The notes: generated from the sequence alone by a model not told the origin. 43,343 nt of DNA from Melioribacteraceae bacterium (GCA_021647785.1 JAKIUC010000035.1:1-43343), one strand, 5' to 3'. Positions 32,835-43,056 are shown, counted from the first letter of the stretch. Numbers and translations are program-made.

Positions 32835-35800
32835 ATGAAGAACAAAACAATTTTTACAACACTTTTACTCCTTTCTGTTTCACTCACACTTTTTGCCGAT
32901 AATTCACCTTTTGTTCGCTATCCCGATTTAAATAGCAACGGTTCGCAAATTGCATTTTCGTATCAAGGTGATATCTGGACTGTTCCTGCAGTTGGTGGAA
33001 AAGCAACACGTTTAACTCTGCACGAAGCGTATGATGGAATGCCTTATTGGAGCGAAGATGATAAGCAAATTGCTTTTTCTAGTAACCGCTATGGAAATAA
33101 TGATTTATTTATTATGCCATCAGATGGAGGATTTCCAAAAAGATTAACCTATCACTCAGCCAACGATAATATTACAGATTTTACTACCGATAACGAATTG
33201 CTTTTTGCTACAGGAAGACTTTTCAAGCAAGTTGAGTGGGATAGCGAGCTTGCATCAATCAGTACTGATGGCGGTACTCCAGAAAGATTGCTTGATGCTG
33301 TAGGCAATATGGCGGTTAAATCGCCCAACGGAAAATTGATTGCATTCGTACGAGGTTGGGGAAGATTAAATAGAGAAAAATATACAGGCTCTGCTGATTT
33401 TGAAATTTGGATTTACAATAGAGAGGCTAAAACTTATATTCAAATTACTGATAATACAATTCATGATATCTATCCACGTTGGGGAGATGATAACACGCTC
33501 TATTTTATTAGTGCCCGTTCAGGTAAAAATAATATTCACAAAGTAGAAATTGATTCCAATGGAAAAACTACTGGTGAAGTAAATGCAATAACAGAATTTG
33601 AAAATGAGGGAACGAGATATTTCAATATTAGTGCCGATGCCTCAACAATAGCAATGGCAATAGGTACAGATATTTACACTCTTAAACTGAATGGTGGCGA
33701 GCCGCAAAAAGTAAATATTGAGATTTCTTCTGATTACAGATTTGACCCTATCGTAAGCAAAACTCTAAGCAAAGTTAGTGAGTACTCCGTTTCTCCAGAT
33801 GGGAAATATACCTCCTTTGTTGCTCGCGGCGAAGTTTTTATAACTGAAAATGATAAAGAGAAAAGTCTAACATTCAACCTTACAAACCATTCGTACCGTG
33901 ATAAAAATGTTACTTGGATAAATGACACAACATTAATTTTTACATCAGATAGAGATGGACAATATGAACTATATGCCCTCACTTCTTCTGATGATAATGA
34001 GACAAATTTATTTAAGAGTATGAAGCACAATGCTGAAAGGCTTACCAATAGTGATGAAGATGAATCTAATCCTATTCTTTCCCCAGATTTGAAAAAAATT
34101 GTTTATCAAATTGGACGAGGAAAACTTGTTGTTGCAGATATTTCTGCCAAAGGAGAACTTAGCAACGAAACCGTATTGCTTGATGGATGGGCAATACCAG
34201 GGGGAGTTTCATGGTCGCCAGATAATAAATGGATTGCATACTCCTTAAGCGATTTAAATTTTAATAGTGAAGTTTACATTCATCCAATTGATAATGGAAT
34301 TAAACCAGTTAATATTAGTATGCACCCTCGTGGCGATTATTCCCCCGTCTGGTCTAAGGATGGTTCAAAAATTGGATTTGTCTCTATGCGTGGCAACACA
34401 GATTCGGACGTTTGGTACGCTTGGTTAGATAAAGCAGATTGGAATAAAACAAAAGAAGATTGGGAAAGTATTGATGAACCGAAAGAAGATTCAAAGGAGA
34501 AAGAGAAAGATAAAGACTCGACGAAAACCGAACCAATAAAAATTGATGTTGAAAATATTCATGACCGATTAGTTAGAGTTACTTCTCTTCCGGGAAACGA
34601 AAGGAATATTCTCTTCTCTAAAGATGGCGAAACAATCTACTTTACTGCTAAAACTTTAACTGCAAAAGGGGCTGATTTATTTAGCATCAAATATGATGGA
34701 ACTAAAATTAAGGCTCTAACAAAGGGCGGTAAAGGTCTTAATGCCCTTTCAATGGGTTCTGACTTTAAATATATTTACTTTTTGAAGAAAGGAAAACTTG
34801 CTCGCTTTAATATAAAAAGTGGTAAAGATGAAACATTACCATTTAAAGCAAAAATGAAAATCAACTTTGCAGAAGAGAAAGAACAAATTTTTGAAGAGAG
34901 TTGGAGAGCATTGCGGGATGGGTTTTATGATCCAAATTTTCACGGTAACAATTGGGCTGATTTAAAAGAGAAATATAAACCAATGTGCTTAAAAGCCTCT
35001 ACCCAAAAGGATTTCCAAGATATGTACAACTTAATGCTTGGCGAACTTAATGCAAGTCATTTAGGAATGCGATATGCAAACGACCGCACAGAACTTCAAA
35101 AAGAGAAAACTGGTTTACTTGGGGTTGAAATAGTAAACAATGATGATGGTGTAAAGGTTATACGCGTAGTTCCCGAATCACCAGCGGATAGAGAGCAAAG
35201 TAAATTAATGACTAACGATGTTATTACTCACATTAATGGAAATGAACTAAGTGATGAAATTAATTTTTATTCGCTGCTTGCAAATAGTGTAAATGAAAAA
35301 GTACTATTAGATATTGAGAGAGATGGAGAGAAACTTGAAATAGTTATTCGTCCAACCTCAAGTTTACGCACACAACTTTATAATGAGTGGGTTGAAAGCA
35401 AAAGAAAACTCGTTGATAAATGGTCGAACAATAAATTAGGATATTTACACATTGAGGCTATGGGCTGGAATAGTTTTGAACGCTTTGAGCGTGAGTTTAC
35501 TGCTGTTGCTGCTGGGAAAGATGCTATTGTTATTGATGTTCGTTTTAATGGTGGTGGCTGGACAACCGATTTTTTGATGACAGTACTAAACTACAAGCAG
35601 CATGCATATACAATACCACGTGGTGCTGCAAAAGATTTGGATAAAGAGAAAACAAAATTTCGTAATTATTATCCAATTGGTGAACGCCTCCCTTATGCAG
35701 CATGGACGAAACCATCCATCGCAATTTGCAACCAGAATAGTTATTCCAATGCAGAGATATTTTCGCACGCATATAAAAATCTTGGAATAGGAACACTTGT

Positions 35801-36032
35801 TGGGGTGCCAACATTTGGAGCTGTAATTTCAACTGGCTCCAAAACTCTGATAGATGGCTCAACTGTAAGAATGCCTTTCAGAGGTTGGTTTGTTAAAGCA
35901 GATGATTCAAATATGGATTTTGTTCCTGCAGTGCCAGATATAATTGTTCATAATGCTCCTGATGCAAAAGTTACTGGAAATGATGCTCAATTAAAACGTG
36001 CCGTGGATGAGCTTTTAAAAGAGATAAAATGA
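32835..36032 (+). CDS. Tricorn-like protease: beta-propeller plus PDZ and S41 peptidase
   Basis: 1065 residues, exported (signal peptide 'KTIFTTLLLLSVSLTLFA'). Residues about 25-330 and 330-680 are WD40-like PD40 propeller repeats ('NGSQIAFSYQGDIWTVPAVGGKATRLTLHEAYDGMPYWSEDDKQIAFSSNR'). A charged spacer near 545-570 separates parts of the second propeller. Then a tricorn core-1 helix domain (about 685-755) with 'NASHLGMRY' (candidate catalytic His), PDZ (about 755-840, 'GLLGVEIVNNDDGVKVIRVVPESPAD') and the S41 peptidase domain with 'VIDVRFNGGGWTTDFLM' and the nucleophile region 'NQNSYSNAEIFSHAYK' (N968-E974). Archaeal tricorn is cytosolic; this one should act in the periplasm, perhaps on peptides. 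Monocistronic, with a strong terminator 57 bases on. Confidence 0.92.
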   Translation: MKNKTIFTTLLLLSVSLTLFADNSPFVRYPDLNSNGSQIAFSYQGDIWTVPAVGGKATRLTLHEAYDGMPYWSEDDKQIAFSSNRYGNNDLFIMPSDGGFPKRLTYHSANDNITDFTTDNELLFATGRLFKQVEWDSELASISTDGGTPERLLDAVGNMAVKSPNGKLIAFVRGWGRLNREKYTGSADFEIWIYNREAKTYIQITDNTIHDIYPRWGDDNTLYFISARSGKNNIHKVEIDSNGKTTGEVNAITEFENEGTRYFNISADASTIAMAIGTDIYTLKLNGGEPQKVNIEISSDYRFDPIVSKTLSKVSEYSVSPDGKYTSFVARGEVFITENDKEKSLTFNLTNHSYRDKNVTWINDTTLIFTSDRDGQYELYALTSSDDNETNLFKSMKHNAERLTNSDEDESNPILSPDLKKIVYQIGRGKLVVADISAKGELSNETVLLDGWAIPGGVSWSPDNKWIAYSLSDLNFNSEVYIHPIDNGIKPVNISMHPRGDYSPVWSKDGSKIGFVSMRGNTDSDVWYAWLDKADWNKTKEDWESIDEPKEDSKEKEKDKDSTKTEPIKIDVENIHDRLVRVTSLPGNERNILFSKDGETIYFTAKTLTAKGADLFSIKYDGTKIKALTKGGKGLNALSMGSDFKYIYFLKKGKLARFNIKSGKDETLPFKAKMKINFAEEKEQIFEESWRALRDGFYDPNFHGNNWADLKEKYKPMCLKASTQKDFQDMYNLMLGELNASHLGMRYANDRTELQKEKTGLLGVEIVNNDDGVKVIRVVPESPADREQSKLMTNDVITHINGNELSDEINFYSLLANSVNEKVLLDIERDGEKLEIVIRPTSSLRTQLYNEWVESKRKLVDKWSNNKLGYLHIEAMGWNSFERFEREFTAVAAGKDAIVIDVRFNGGGWTTDFLMTVLNYKQHAYTIPRGAAKDLDKEKTKFRNYYPIGERLPYAAWTKPSIAICNQNSYSNAEIFSHAYKNLGIGTLVGVPTFGAVISTGSKTLIDGSTVRMPFRGWFVKADDSNMDFVPAVPDIIVHNAPDAKVTGNDAQLKRAVDELLKEIK

Positions 36033-36077
36033 TTCAATCACTCTTTCAATAATAGCAAAAGTATCAAATTAAGTTCT

Positions 36078-36142
36078 CTACAAATATTCAACCCCTCTGG
36101 GGTTGTTTTTTTATAGACCGCAGAGCGGTCGAATGTTTGTAG
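36078..36142. repeat. Nested palindromic element forming a three-way junction
   Basis: Outer arms CTACAAATATTC (36078-36089) and GAATGTTTGTAG (36131-36142) pair over 12 positions, with one T:G that would be a G-U wobble in RNA. Inside lie two perfect hairpins: CAACCCC-tct-GGGGTTG (36089-36105) and GACCGC-aga-GCGGTC (36116-36130). The layout is that of a stable three-way cruciform. It lies 45 bases after the protease gene; only one copy is in this window. Confidence 0.75.
36089..36112 (+). terminator. Rho-independent terminator of the tricorn-like protease gene
   Basis: 7-bp stem CAACCCC/GGGGTTG with a 3-base loop followed by seven T. Part of the larger palindromic element. Confidence 0.8.
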
Positions 36143-36745
36143 AAAATATTTAGTATGAAAACAACAACCACGTTTTATCTCGGCGAAGTGTTTTCTACGA
36201 AGACGGAAGTGGTTTAATGGAAAACAGCATACGATAGGGCATAGTTGATACAACACTAAAATTGAGAGAAAGAATTATCTAAAGGAAAACTGTGTTGTTA
36301 CCTTAAGACAACAACATTGCAATTATATGAAAGGGTAAGCCCCCTTTTCGGTAAAATTATGATTAGAATCTGTAAAATTTACCTCAAAATTTACTTTTTA
36401 GTTAATTCATACATCTAATTTCAAAACATTGTTTAAGGCATAATATTTGATAAAATATTCAAAGTAATTTTCGACTATACTTTTAGTAAAAAAAAGTTTT
36501 AATTACTATAGTTCTTAAATCTTGTTGAATAACATTTTACATTTCTGTAACTTATTTAATCAAAAACAGATAAATATAGATAAAACAGAAACTACTTACA
36601 TAGTTCTTAGTAACTGCAAAATGTAGAAGAATTTAACTTATTTATTTTAAAAATATTAAATACTTGTTAATTAAAATTACTTATGTAAAATCAATTAAAA
36701 ATAGAATTATTCTACAGAAAAATTGAATATTAATCTGAGGTAAAC
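36143..36745. other. Long AT-rich leader before the giant lipoprotein gene; no gene seen
   Basis: About 600 bases with no convincing reading frame. 36143-36280 looks like an extension of the repeat element (G/C-richer, with TCTCGGCGAAG). At 36431-36450 is the box GTTTAAGGCATAATATTTGA, almost identical to one at 16301-16320. The rest has a very low G+C content; GAGG at 36737-36740 is the ribosome-binding site of the next gene. A promoter is expected here but I cannot place it. Confidence 0.5.
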
Positions 36746-39700
36746 GTGAAAAAATTTATTATCCTATTAACAATTCTTTCTATGGTTGTTATAATGTTTT
36801 CTTGTAAACTTAGGGATGATGGTACAACACCAGTAGAGCCAGAAACAAAAACTTTAACCGTTACAAGCCCTAAAAGCGGCGATTCACTTTTTACAACTTC
36901 TGTGTTTGATATTAAGTGGACCAGCAATACAACTCAAAAATTAATTATTGAATACACCATTGATAATGGAATCACTTGGAATTTAATTGTATCATCAATT
37001 GACAACTCGCAGAGTTATCTTTGGTCGCCTGTGCCAAGTACTTTAACTGCCCAGGGAAGAGTTAGAATTACAACTTTAGATAGCACACTAAGTGCAACTA
37101 ATGAAGGATTTTTTAGTATTGTTCGCGGAACTTCAAAAATACTTCAGATTGCAGAACCAAATGGTGGTGAAAATTGGCAGAGTAGTAGTAACCAAGCAAT
37201 TAAATGGATAAGTTCTGGTGTTGATTCAGTTATCTTAGATTATACTTTAGATAATGGATTAAATTGGATTAACATAACTTCTAACGCCCCAAGTACCGGA
37301 TTTTACAATTGGAACCCGCTCCCAAGTTCTGCAACAACAATTGCAAAAGTTAGAATTGCTGATGCAGCCGAAGGATTTCCGATTGATGAAAGTGATGGTG
37401 TTTTTACAATTGAACCAGAAGATATATTAACCTTAACAATGCCAAATGGTGGTGAAGAATGGTTAGCAGGTTCAAGCCAATATATTAAGTGGGATACAAA
37501 GTTAAACATTATTCCTGCTGCTGCACTCCCTACTCCTATGTATGATGAAATTGGTAGTGCCAAACTTAGTGGTAAAAATTTAACAAGCAGATTAGGGAAA
37601 GGTTCTAAGCCAGTAATTAAATCGGGTTCGCCTACAAAATCTATTGCAACAGTTGAAAATGTAAAGATTGAATACAGTGTAAATGGTGGAGCTAACTGGT
37701 TTACAATCATAGCTAATTCACCAAATAATGGAATTTACTTTTGGTCATCATTACCAAACGAAAATTCTGCACAATGTTTAATACGTGTTAGTGATGCTGT
37801 TGATGGTGTTCCTTTTGATTATAACGATGCATCGTTTTCAATATTTACATCGTTACCGCAAGAGATTGAAATTCTCTCACCCAATGGCGGCGAAAATTGG
37901 GCAGCAGGAACTTCTCAGGAAATTAGATGGAGTTCAAAAGATGTTTCGTTTGTAAAGATTGAATACACAATTGATAATGGTGTTAATTGGGTTACAATTG
38001 TTGAATCGACACTAAGTGATGGATTTTACACTTGGGAACAACTTCCAACTGGAGCTGCAACTAACTGTCGCATCAAAATATCGGATGCAGCGGATGGCTC
38101 TCCTTCTGATATGAGTAATGATTTATTCTCTATTACTCCAGAGCCAAGTATCGATTTAACCTCACCAAATGGTGGCGAAACTCTTCAATCTGGTTCTAGT
38201 ATTAACATTACTTGGACTTCAGAAAATATTGCACAAATTAAAATTGAATATACAATAAATGGTGGAGCAGAGTGGTTACTAATTGCCGATAATGTTGAAA
38301 GCACTGGTACTTATACTTGGGAAAATATTCCTGATGTAAATTCAAGTCAAGTTAGGGTAAAAATTAGTGATGCTGATGATGGAGCACCTTCCGATATTTC
38401 TGAAAGTAATCTATCTATTTCAAACCAAATAGTGCAAAGCCTTGAAGTTACTGCACCCAACGGAAATGAGTTTTGGGAAGCTAATACTTCAAAAAATATT
38501 ACTTGGAATAGCTCGGCAGTAACCCATGTTAAAATTGAGTTTACATCTAACAATGGTTTAGATTGGGCTGTGGTTGAAGATAGTTTACCAAGCTCAGGTT
38601 CTTACGATTGGACTGTACCAAATGTAAATTCGACCCAAGCTAAAATTAGAATTAGTGATGCAGTTGATGGTGACCCTATTGATGAAAGTAATGCAACATT
38701 CAGAATTAAACAAGCAGGAACTCTTAAACTTATAAATCCGAAAAGCGGCGATAATTGGGTTGCTGGTGATTTAAACAGAATTGAATGGGAAGCTGATAAT
38801 GTTGAAAAAGTTAAAATTGAATTTACAACTACAAATGCAATTTACGACCCAACAGCCGAATGGTTTGATGATGCATGGTTTAATTTAATAACTAATGCAC
38901 CTGGTGCTGCTGGTTTTTACGAAACTCGTTTTACAATTCCATCAACAGAATATAGATTAAGAATTAGTGATGCTGAATTTGATGAACCTATCGATTTTAG
39001 TGGTTTATTTACTGTTAAAGGTCAGCCATCATACACGTTGCAGGTAACAGCCCCTAATGGCGGCGAGAACTGGATAATTGGTGAACCTTACGAAATTACT
39101 TGGGTTTCAGAAAATGTTGAAAGAGTATCAATTGATTATTCATTAAACAATGGAACAACTTGGAATAGCATAGTTTCTGATGTAATAAGTAATGGACTAC
39201 TTAACTGGGTTGTTCCCGATATTGGAAGTAGATCAGACTTATGTAAAATTAGAGTAGTAAATTCATCAGATAGTACAATATTTGATCTTTCAGATTCCCC
39301 ATTTTCTATCCATGCCTCTGAGAAATTGTTACGAGTTGTTTCACCAAATGGTGGTGAAAATTTAGAATCTGGTGTGCCAACAAGAATTGAATGGACATCG
39401 GCTGGTGTAGAAAACATTGATATGTTTTTTACAATTGATAACACTAATACTTGGTACGAAATTATAAGTAATTATAAATCTACTGGTGCTTATATGTGGA
39501 CACCTCCCGATACATCATCATCCTTAGCCCGAATTAAGGTTGTCGATTCTGATGACCCAAGCATCCAAGATGAAAGTGATTCTTATTTTAACATTAATAA
39601 TATAAATGATGGTGAAATTCAAATTATTACACCAAACGGAGGTGAAAGTTTATTAGCAAATACTTCTGCCACAATTAGATGGACATCATCAAATGTTAGT

Positions 39701-42700
39701 AATGTAAAGATTGAATACTCACAAAATAATGGTGCCGATTGGGTAACTGTTGTTGAAAGTACACCAAGCAATGGAAGTTATCAATGGGCTTCAGTTCCAA
39801 ACATTTATTCGGAATTGTGTGCAGTTAGAATAAGTGATGTTAATAGAAGTGATATTAAATCTGTTTCAGCTTCTACGTTTACAATCACAAATTTAATAGT
39901 TCAGAGTATTGATATTACATCACCAAATGGTGGTGAACTCTGGGAAGCTGGCACTTCAAAAAATATTACTTGGAATAGCTCGGCTGTAACCCATGTTAAA
40001 ATTGAGTTCACATCTAACAATGGTTTAGATTGGACTGTGATTGAAAATAATTTAGCAAGTTCTGGTTCTTACGATTGGTCTGTACCAAATGTAAATTCAA
40101 CCCAAGCTAAAATTAGAATTAGTGATGCAGTTGATGGCGACCCTGTTGATGAAAGCAACTCTACATTTAAAATTAAACAAGCAGGAACATTGCAGCTTAC
40201 AAATCCGCAAAGTAGTGAAGTTTGGATTGCGGGAGAACTAAATAGAATTGAATGGATATCAGCAAATGTTGAAAAAGTTAAGATTGAATTTACAACTTCA
40301 AATGCTGTTTACGACCCTACCTCAATTAACTTTTATGATGAATGGTTTGATTTAGTAACTAACGCTCCTGCTGCTGCTGGTTTTTATGAAACTCGTTTCA
40401 CTATTCCTTCCACAGAGTATAGATTAAGAATTAGTGATGCTGAATTTGATGAACCAGTTGATTTTAGCGGATTGTTTACTGTTAAAGAACAGCCTTCATT
40501 TTCATTAACACTAACCACACCTAATGGCGGCGAGAACTGGCTAATTGGTGAACCTTACGAAATTACTTGGACTTCCGAAAACGTAGAAAGAGTTTCAATT
40601 GATTATTCATTAAACAATGGAACAACTTGGAATAACATAGTTTCTGATGTTGTTAGTAATGGATTACTTAACTGGATTGTTCCAAATATTGCAAACAGAT
40701 CAGATTTATGTAAAATTAGAATTCAACATGTATCTGATAGTACAATTTTTGATCTCTCTGATGGAGCTTTCTCAATACATGCAGAAGATAAACTGTTAAG
40801 AGTTGTTTCACCAAATGGCGGCGAAAATTTAGAATCTGGTGTACCAACAAGAGTTGAATGGACATCCACTGGTGTAGAAAATGTTGATATCTTTTTCACA
40901 TTAGATAATGCTGTTTCTTGGTCTGAAGTAATTAGTGGATTAAAATCTACTGGTGCATATATGTGGACACCACCTGACACATCATCATCATTGTCCCGTA
41001 TTAAAATAGTTGATTCAGATGATGATTCAATCAAGGATGAAAGTGATTCTTATTTTAATATTCATAAAGCAAATGACGGTGTGGTTTTAGTTCTATACCC
41101 TAACGGTGGTGAACAACTTAATGCTGGGGGTAGTGCTGATATTAAGTGGCAGACTCAGAATGTTCAAAATATAAAAATTGAATATTCACATAATAATGGT
41201 GCAAATTGGGTAACATTAATTGAAAGTACACCCACAGACCCTGGGTTTTATAACTGGAATCCGGTTCCATTAACACAAACAAGTCATGGAGTAATTAGAA
41301 TTAGTGATGCTTCACGGTCAGATATAAATGATGTTTCAAACAGTACATTTATTATTAATAATTCAAATGTTATTACTCAAGAAATTGAAATAACTACTCC
41401 AAATGGTGGAGAAAATTGGGTAGCTGGCGAAACTCATCCAATTAGTTGGACATCCTCAAATATTGATAACGTATCTGTTGAGTATTCTGTAGATAACGGA
41501 AACAGTTGGCAAGCAATATTCATTGATTATCCTAATACGGGTTCAATACAGTGGATAATTCCTGATGAAGCAACAACATCTGCCATGGTTAGAGTAAAAG
41601 ATGCTTATGATAGTGATCCTTTGGATATGAGTGATAATGTTTTTGTAATTAAGTCGCTTCCAACAATTCAATTAATTTCACCAAATGGTGGCGAAATACT
41701 TACTGAAGGTTCAAAAGTACCAATAAGATGGAGTTCTCAATTTGTTCAAGATGTAAGAATTGAATTTTCACCTAATAATGGAGGTAGCTGGACTGAGTTA
41801 GTGGCAAGTACACCAAGTGATGGAAGTTGGACATGGGATCCTATTCCAGCAGAATACTCTGACTTATGTGCAATAAAAGTGAGTGATGCAGAGAGAAATG
41901 ACATTTTCACTATCTCAGCATCTACATTTTCTATTGAAGAGAAAATAGACCAGATATCAGGAGAGCCTTCTTCAATATATCTTGTTACTCAATCTTTATA
42001 TTCTATAGGCGTAACAGAGAGTGGTTCACCTGAAACTGCTCAAATTACTTTTGAGGTTCAAGACTCAAGTGGTGTGCCCATAAATATTGCTCATGCAGTG
42101 GATGTAAATTTCAAATTTGGTGCACAACCTAATGGTGGTGAGTTTCTTGCACCAACAACTGTTAGAACAGATGCTAATGGCCAGGCAACAGTAAATTTAA
42201 CTAGTGGAACAATTGCAGGTGCAGTTCAAGTAATAGCTGAAATTAGTTATAATGGGGATATCATTCGCTCTCGTCCAGTAAATATTGCAATACATGGTGG
42301 GTTACCGGAACTTGGACATTTCACAGTAGCACCAGAATGGTTAAATTATCCTTTTTGGTATGTTGTTACAGAAGATGAGGTTAAAATTTCTGCTTTAGTT
42401 GGGGATAGATATTCTAACCCGGTAAGAGAGGAAACAGTTGTATATTTTAATACTGAATCGGGTGTTATTGATGGGTCTGGTTTAACGAATGATAATGGTT
42501 TTGCATCAGTTTTTATGCATTCAGGAAACCCTTGGCCAAACGATCCAGTTGATGGACCCGGTTTCTTTTACGTTCATGCAAATACTATTGATGAAAACGA
42601 TGCAGATATTTCAACAAAAGTAAGAGTTCTTTTTTCAGGTGCACCACAATTAACACTTAGTCCGCTAACTTTTGATATTCCAAATGGTGGAACACAGTCG

Positions 42701-42970
42701 TTTACATATACAGTTATGGATGTAAATGGAAATCCGTTGGCTCACGATAATGAATACAAAGTTCAATTAATTACTGAAGGTGATGTTGCAGTTGGCGGAA
42801 GTGGGGCATTAGTGGTTATGCCGGATGTTCAAACAGGTAATATGACATTTACTTTCACAGTTTATGATACAAAACCAAATGATGATAAACTAGAAAATAT
42901 TATTGTAAAAGTTAATGTTGCAGGACCTAATGGAAGTGTATCCACTTCGGTAAGTGGAACTACTAGATAG
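36746..42970 (+). CDS. Giant lipoprotein of ~17 'PNGGE' Ig/FnIII-like domains and C-terminal Big_1-like domains
   Basis: 2074 residues from GTG 36746 (GAGG, five bases, GTG). Lipoprotein signal 'KKFIILLTILSMVVIMFSC' with Cys20. About 17 repeats of ~95 residues follow, each reading 'PNGGExWxAGxxxxIxWxSxxVxxVKIEYSxNNGxxWxxI...Y.W.VP...S..AKIRISDA.DG...D.S...F.I'. Five of them are duplicated as a block (residues 562-1050 and 1051-1539). Repeat 3 has a ~48-residue insertion (255-302). From about 1737 the repeats give way to Big_1-like domains ('AQITFEVQDSSGVPINIAHAVDVNFKF', 'TVRTDANGQATVNLTSGT', 'VVYFNTESGVIDGSGLTNDNGFASVFM'). No T9SS sorting tail. Presumably a surface adhesin or structural protein; the ligand is unknown. 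Confidence 0.88.
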   Translation: MKKFIILLTILSMVVIMFSCKLRDDGTTPVEPETKTLTVTSPKSGDSLFTTSVFDIKWTSNTTQKLIIEYTIDNGITWNLIVSSIDNSQSYLWSPVPSTLTAQGRVRITTLDSTLSATNEGFFSIVRGTSKILQIAEPNGGENWQSSSNQAIKWISSGVDSVILDYTLDNGLNWINITSNAPSTGFYNWNPLPSSATTIAKVRIADAAEGFPIDESDGVFTIEPEDILTLTMPNGGEEWLAGSSQYIKWDTKLNIIPAAALPTPMYDEIGSAKLSGKNLTSRLGKGSKPVIKSGSPTKSIATVENVKIEYSVNGGANWFTIIANSPNNGIYFWSSLPNENSAQCLIRVSDAVDGVPFDYNDASFSIFTSLPQEIEILSPNGGENWAAGTSQEIRWSSKDVSFVKIEYTIDNGVNWVTIVESTLSDGFYTWEQLPTGAATNCRIKISDAADGSPSDMSNDLFSITPEPSIDLTSPNGGETLQSGSSINITWTSENIAQIKIEYTINGGAEWLLIADNVESTGTYTWENIPDVNSSQVRVKISDADDGAPSDISESNLSISNQIVQSLEVTAPNGNEFWEANTSKNITWNSSAVTHVKIEFTSNNGLDWAVVEDSLPSSGSYDWTVPNVNSTQAKIRISDAVDGDPIDESNATFRIKQAGTLKLINPKSGDNWVAGDLNRIEWEADNVEKVKIEFTTTNAIYDPTAEWFDDAWFNLITNAPGAAGFYETRFTIPSTEYRLRISDAEFDEPIDFSGLFTVKGQPSYTLQVTAPNGGENWIIGEPYEITWVSENVERVSIDYSLNNGTTWNSIVSDVISNGLLNWVVPDIGSRSDLCKIRVVNSSDSTIFDLSDSPFSIHASEKLLRVVSPNGGENLESGVPTRIEWTSAGVENIDMFFTIDNTNTWYEIISNYKSTGAYMWTPPDTSSSLARIKVVDSDDPSIQDESDSYFNINNINDGEIQIITPNGGESLLANTSATIRWTSSNVSNVKIEYSQNNGADWVTVVESTPSNGSYQWASVPNIYSELCAVRISDVNRSDIKSVSASTFTITNLIVQSIDITSPNGGELWEAGTSKNITWNSSAVTHVKIEFTSNNGLDWTVIENNLASSGSYDWSVPNVNSTQAKIRISDAVDGDPVDESNSTFKIKQAGTLQLTNPQSSEVWIAGELNRIEWISANVEKVKIEFTTSNAVYDPTSINFYDEWFDLVTNAPAAAGFYETRFTIPSTEYRLRISDAEFDEPVDFSGLFTVKEQPSFSLTLTTPNGGENWLIGEPYEITWTSENVERVSIDYSLNNGTTWNNIVSDVVSNGLLNWIVPNIANRSDLCKIRIQHVSDSTIFDLSDGAFSIHAEDKLLRVVSPNGGENLESGVPTRVEWTSTGVENVDIFFTLDNAVSWSEVISGLKSTGAYMWTPPDTSSSLSRIKIVDSDDDSIKDESDSYFNIHKANDGVVLVLYPNGGEQLNAGGSADIKWQTQNVQNIKIEYSHNNGANWVTLIESTPTDPGFYNWNPVPLTQTSHGVIRISDASRSDINDVSNSTFIINNSNVITQEIEITTPNGGENWVAGETHPISWTSSNIDNVSVEYSVDNGNSWQAIFIDYPNTGSIQWIIPDEATTSAMVRVKDAYDSDPLDMSDNVFVIKSLPTIQLISPNGGEILTEGSKVPIRWSSQFVQDVRIEFSPNNGGSWTELVASTPSDGSWTWDPIPAEYSDLCAIKVSDAERNDIFTISASTFSIEEKIDQISGEPSSIYLVTQSLYSIGVTESGSPETAQITFEVQDSSGVPINIAHAVDVNFKFGAQPNGGEFLAPTTVRTDANGQATVNLTSGTIAGAVQVIAEISYNGDIIRSRPVNIAIHGGLPELGHFTVAPEWLNYPFWYVVTEDEVKISALVGDRYSNPVREETVVYFNTESGVIDGSGLTNDNGFASVFMHSGNPWPNDPVDGPGFFYVHANTIDENDADISTKVRVLFSGAPQLTLSPLTFDIPNGGTQSFTYTVMDVNGNPLAHDNEYKVQLITEGDVAVGGSGALVVMPDVQTGNMTFTFTVYDTKPNDDKLENIIVKVNVAGPNGSVSTSVSGTTR
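38429..41362 (+). repeat. Tandem duplication, period 1467 bp, inside the giant lipoprotein gene
   Basis: Copy 1 at 38429-39895, copy 2 at 39896-41362, each five Ig-like domains (489 codons). The offset is exactly 1467 at every landmark checked: ACTTCAAAAAATATT at 38486 and 39953, CGAGAACTGG at 39064 and 40531, TCACCAAATGG at 39341 and 40808. Identity looks high in the first four domains and lower in the fifth. Confidence 0.9.
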
Positions 42971-43016
42971 ATATGAATTGAAGCTACAAAAATGTGTAAA
43001 AAGAGAGTTTACTTTT

Positions 43017-43056
43017 ACCCCCTTATAGTTAAAATGTGAGGGGGGTTTTCTTTTTT
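43017..43056 (+). terminator. Terminator of the giant lipoprotein gene
   Basis: ACCCCCTTA ... TGAGGGGGGT with one bulged G, followed by TTTTCTTTTTT. Lies 47 bases after the stop codon. Confidence 0.8.

Noticed and set aside
36038-36256. 72-codon minus-strand frame containing 'TPEGLNICR'
   Set aside because: It overlaps the terminator and the nested palindromes, has no ribosome-binding site, and reads like repeat-derived translation.
36746-42970. Repeated 'ccaaatggtggtgaaaa' DNA motif as CRISPR or mobile repeat
   Set aside because: The recurrence comes from the conserved PNGGE codons of the Ig-like domains inside one open frame.
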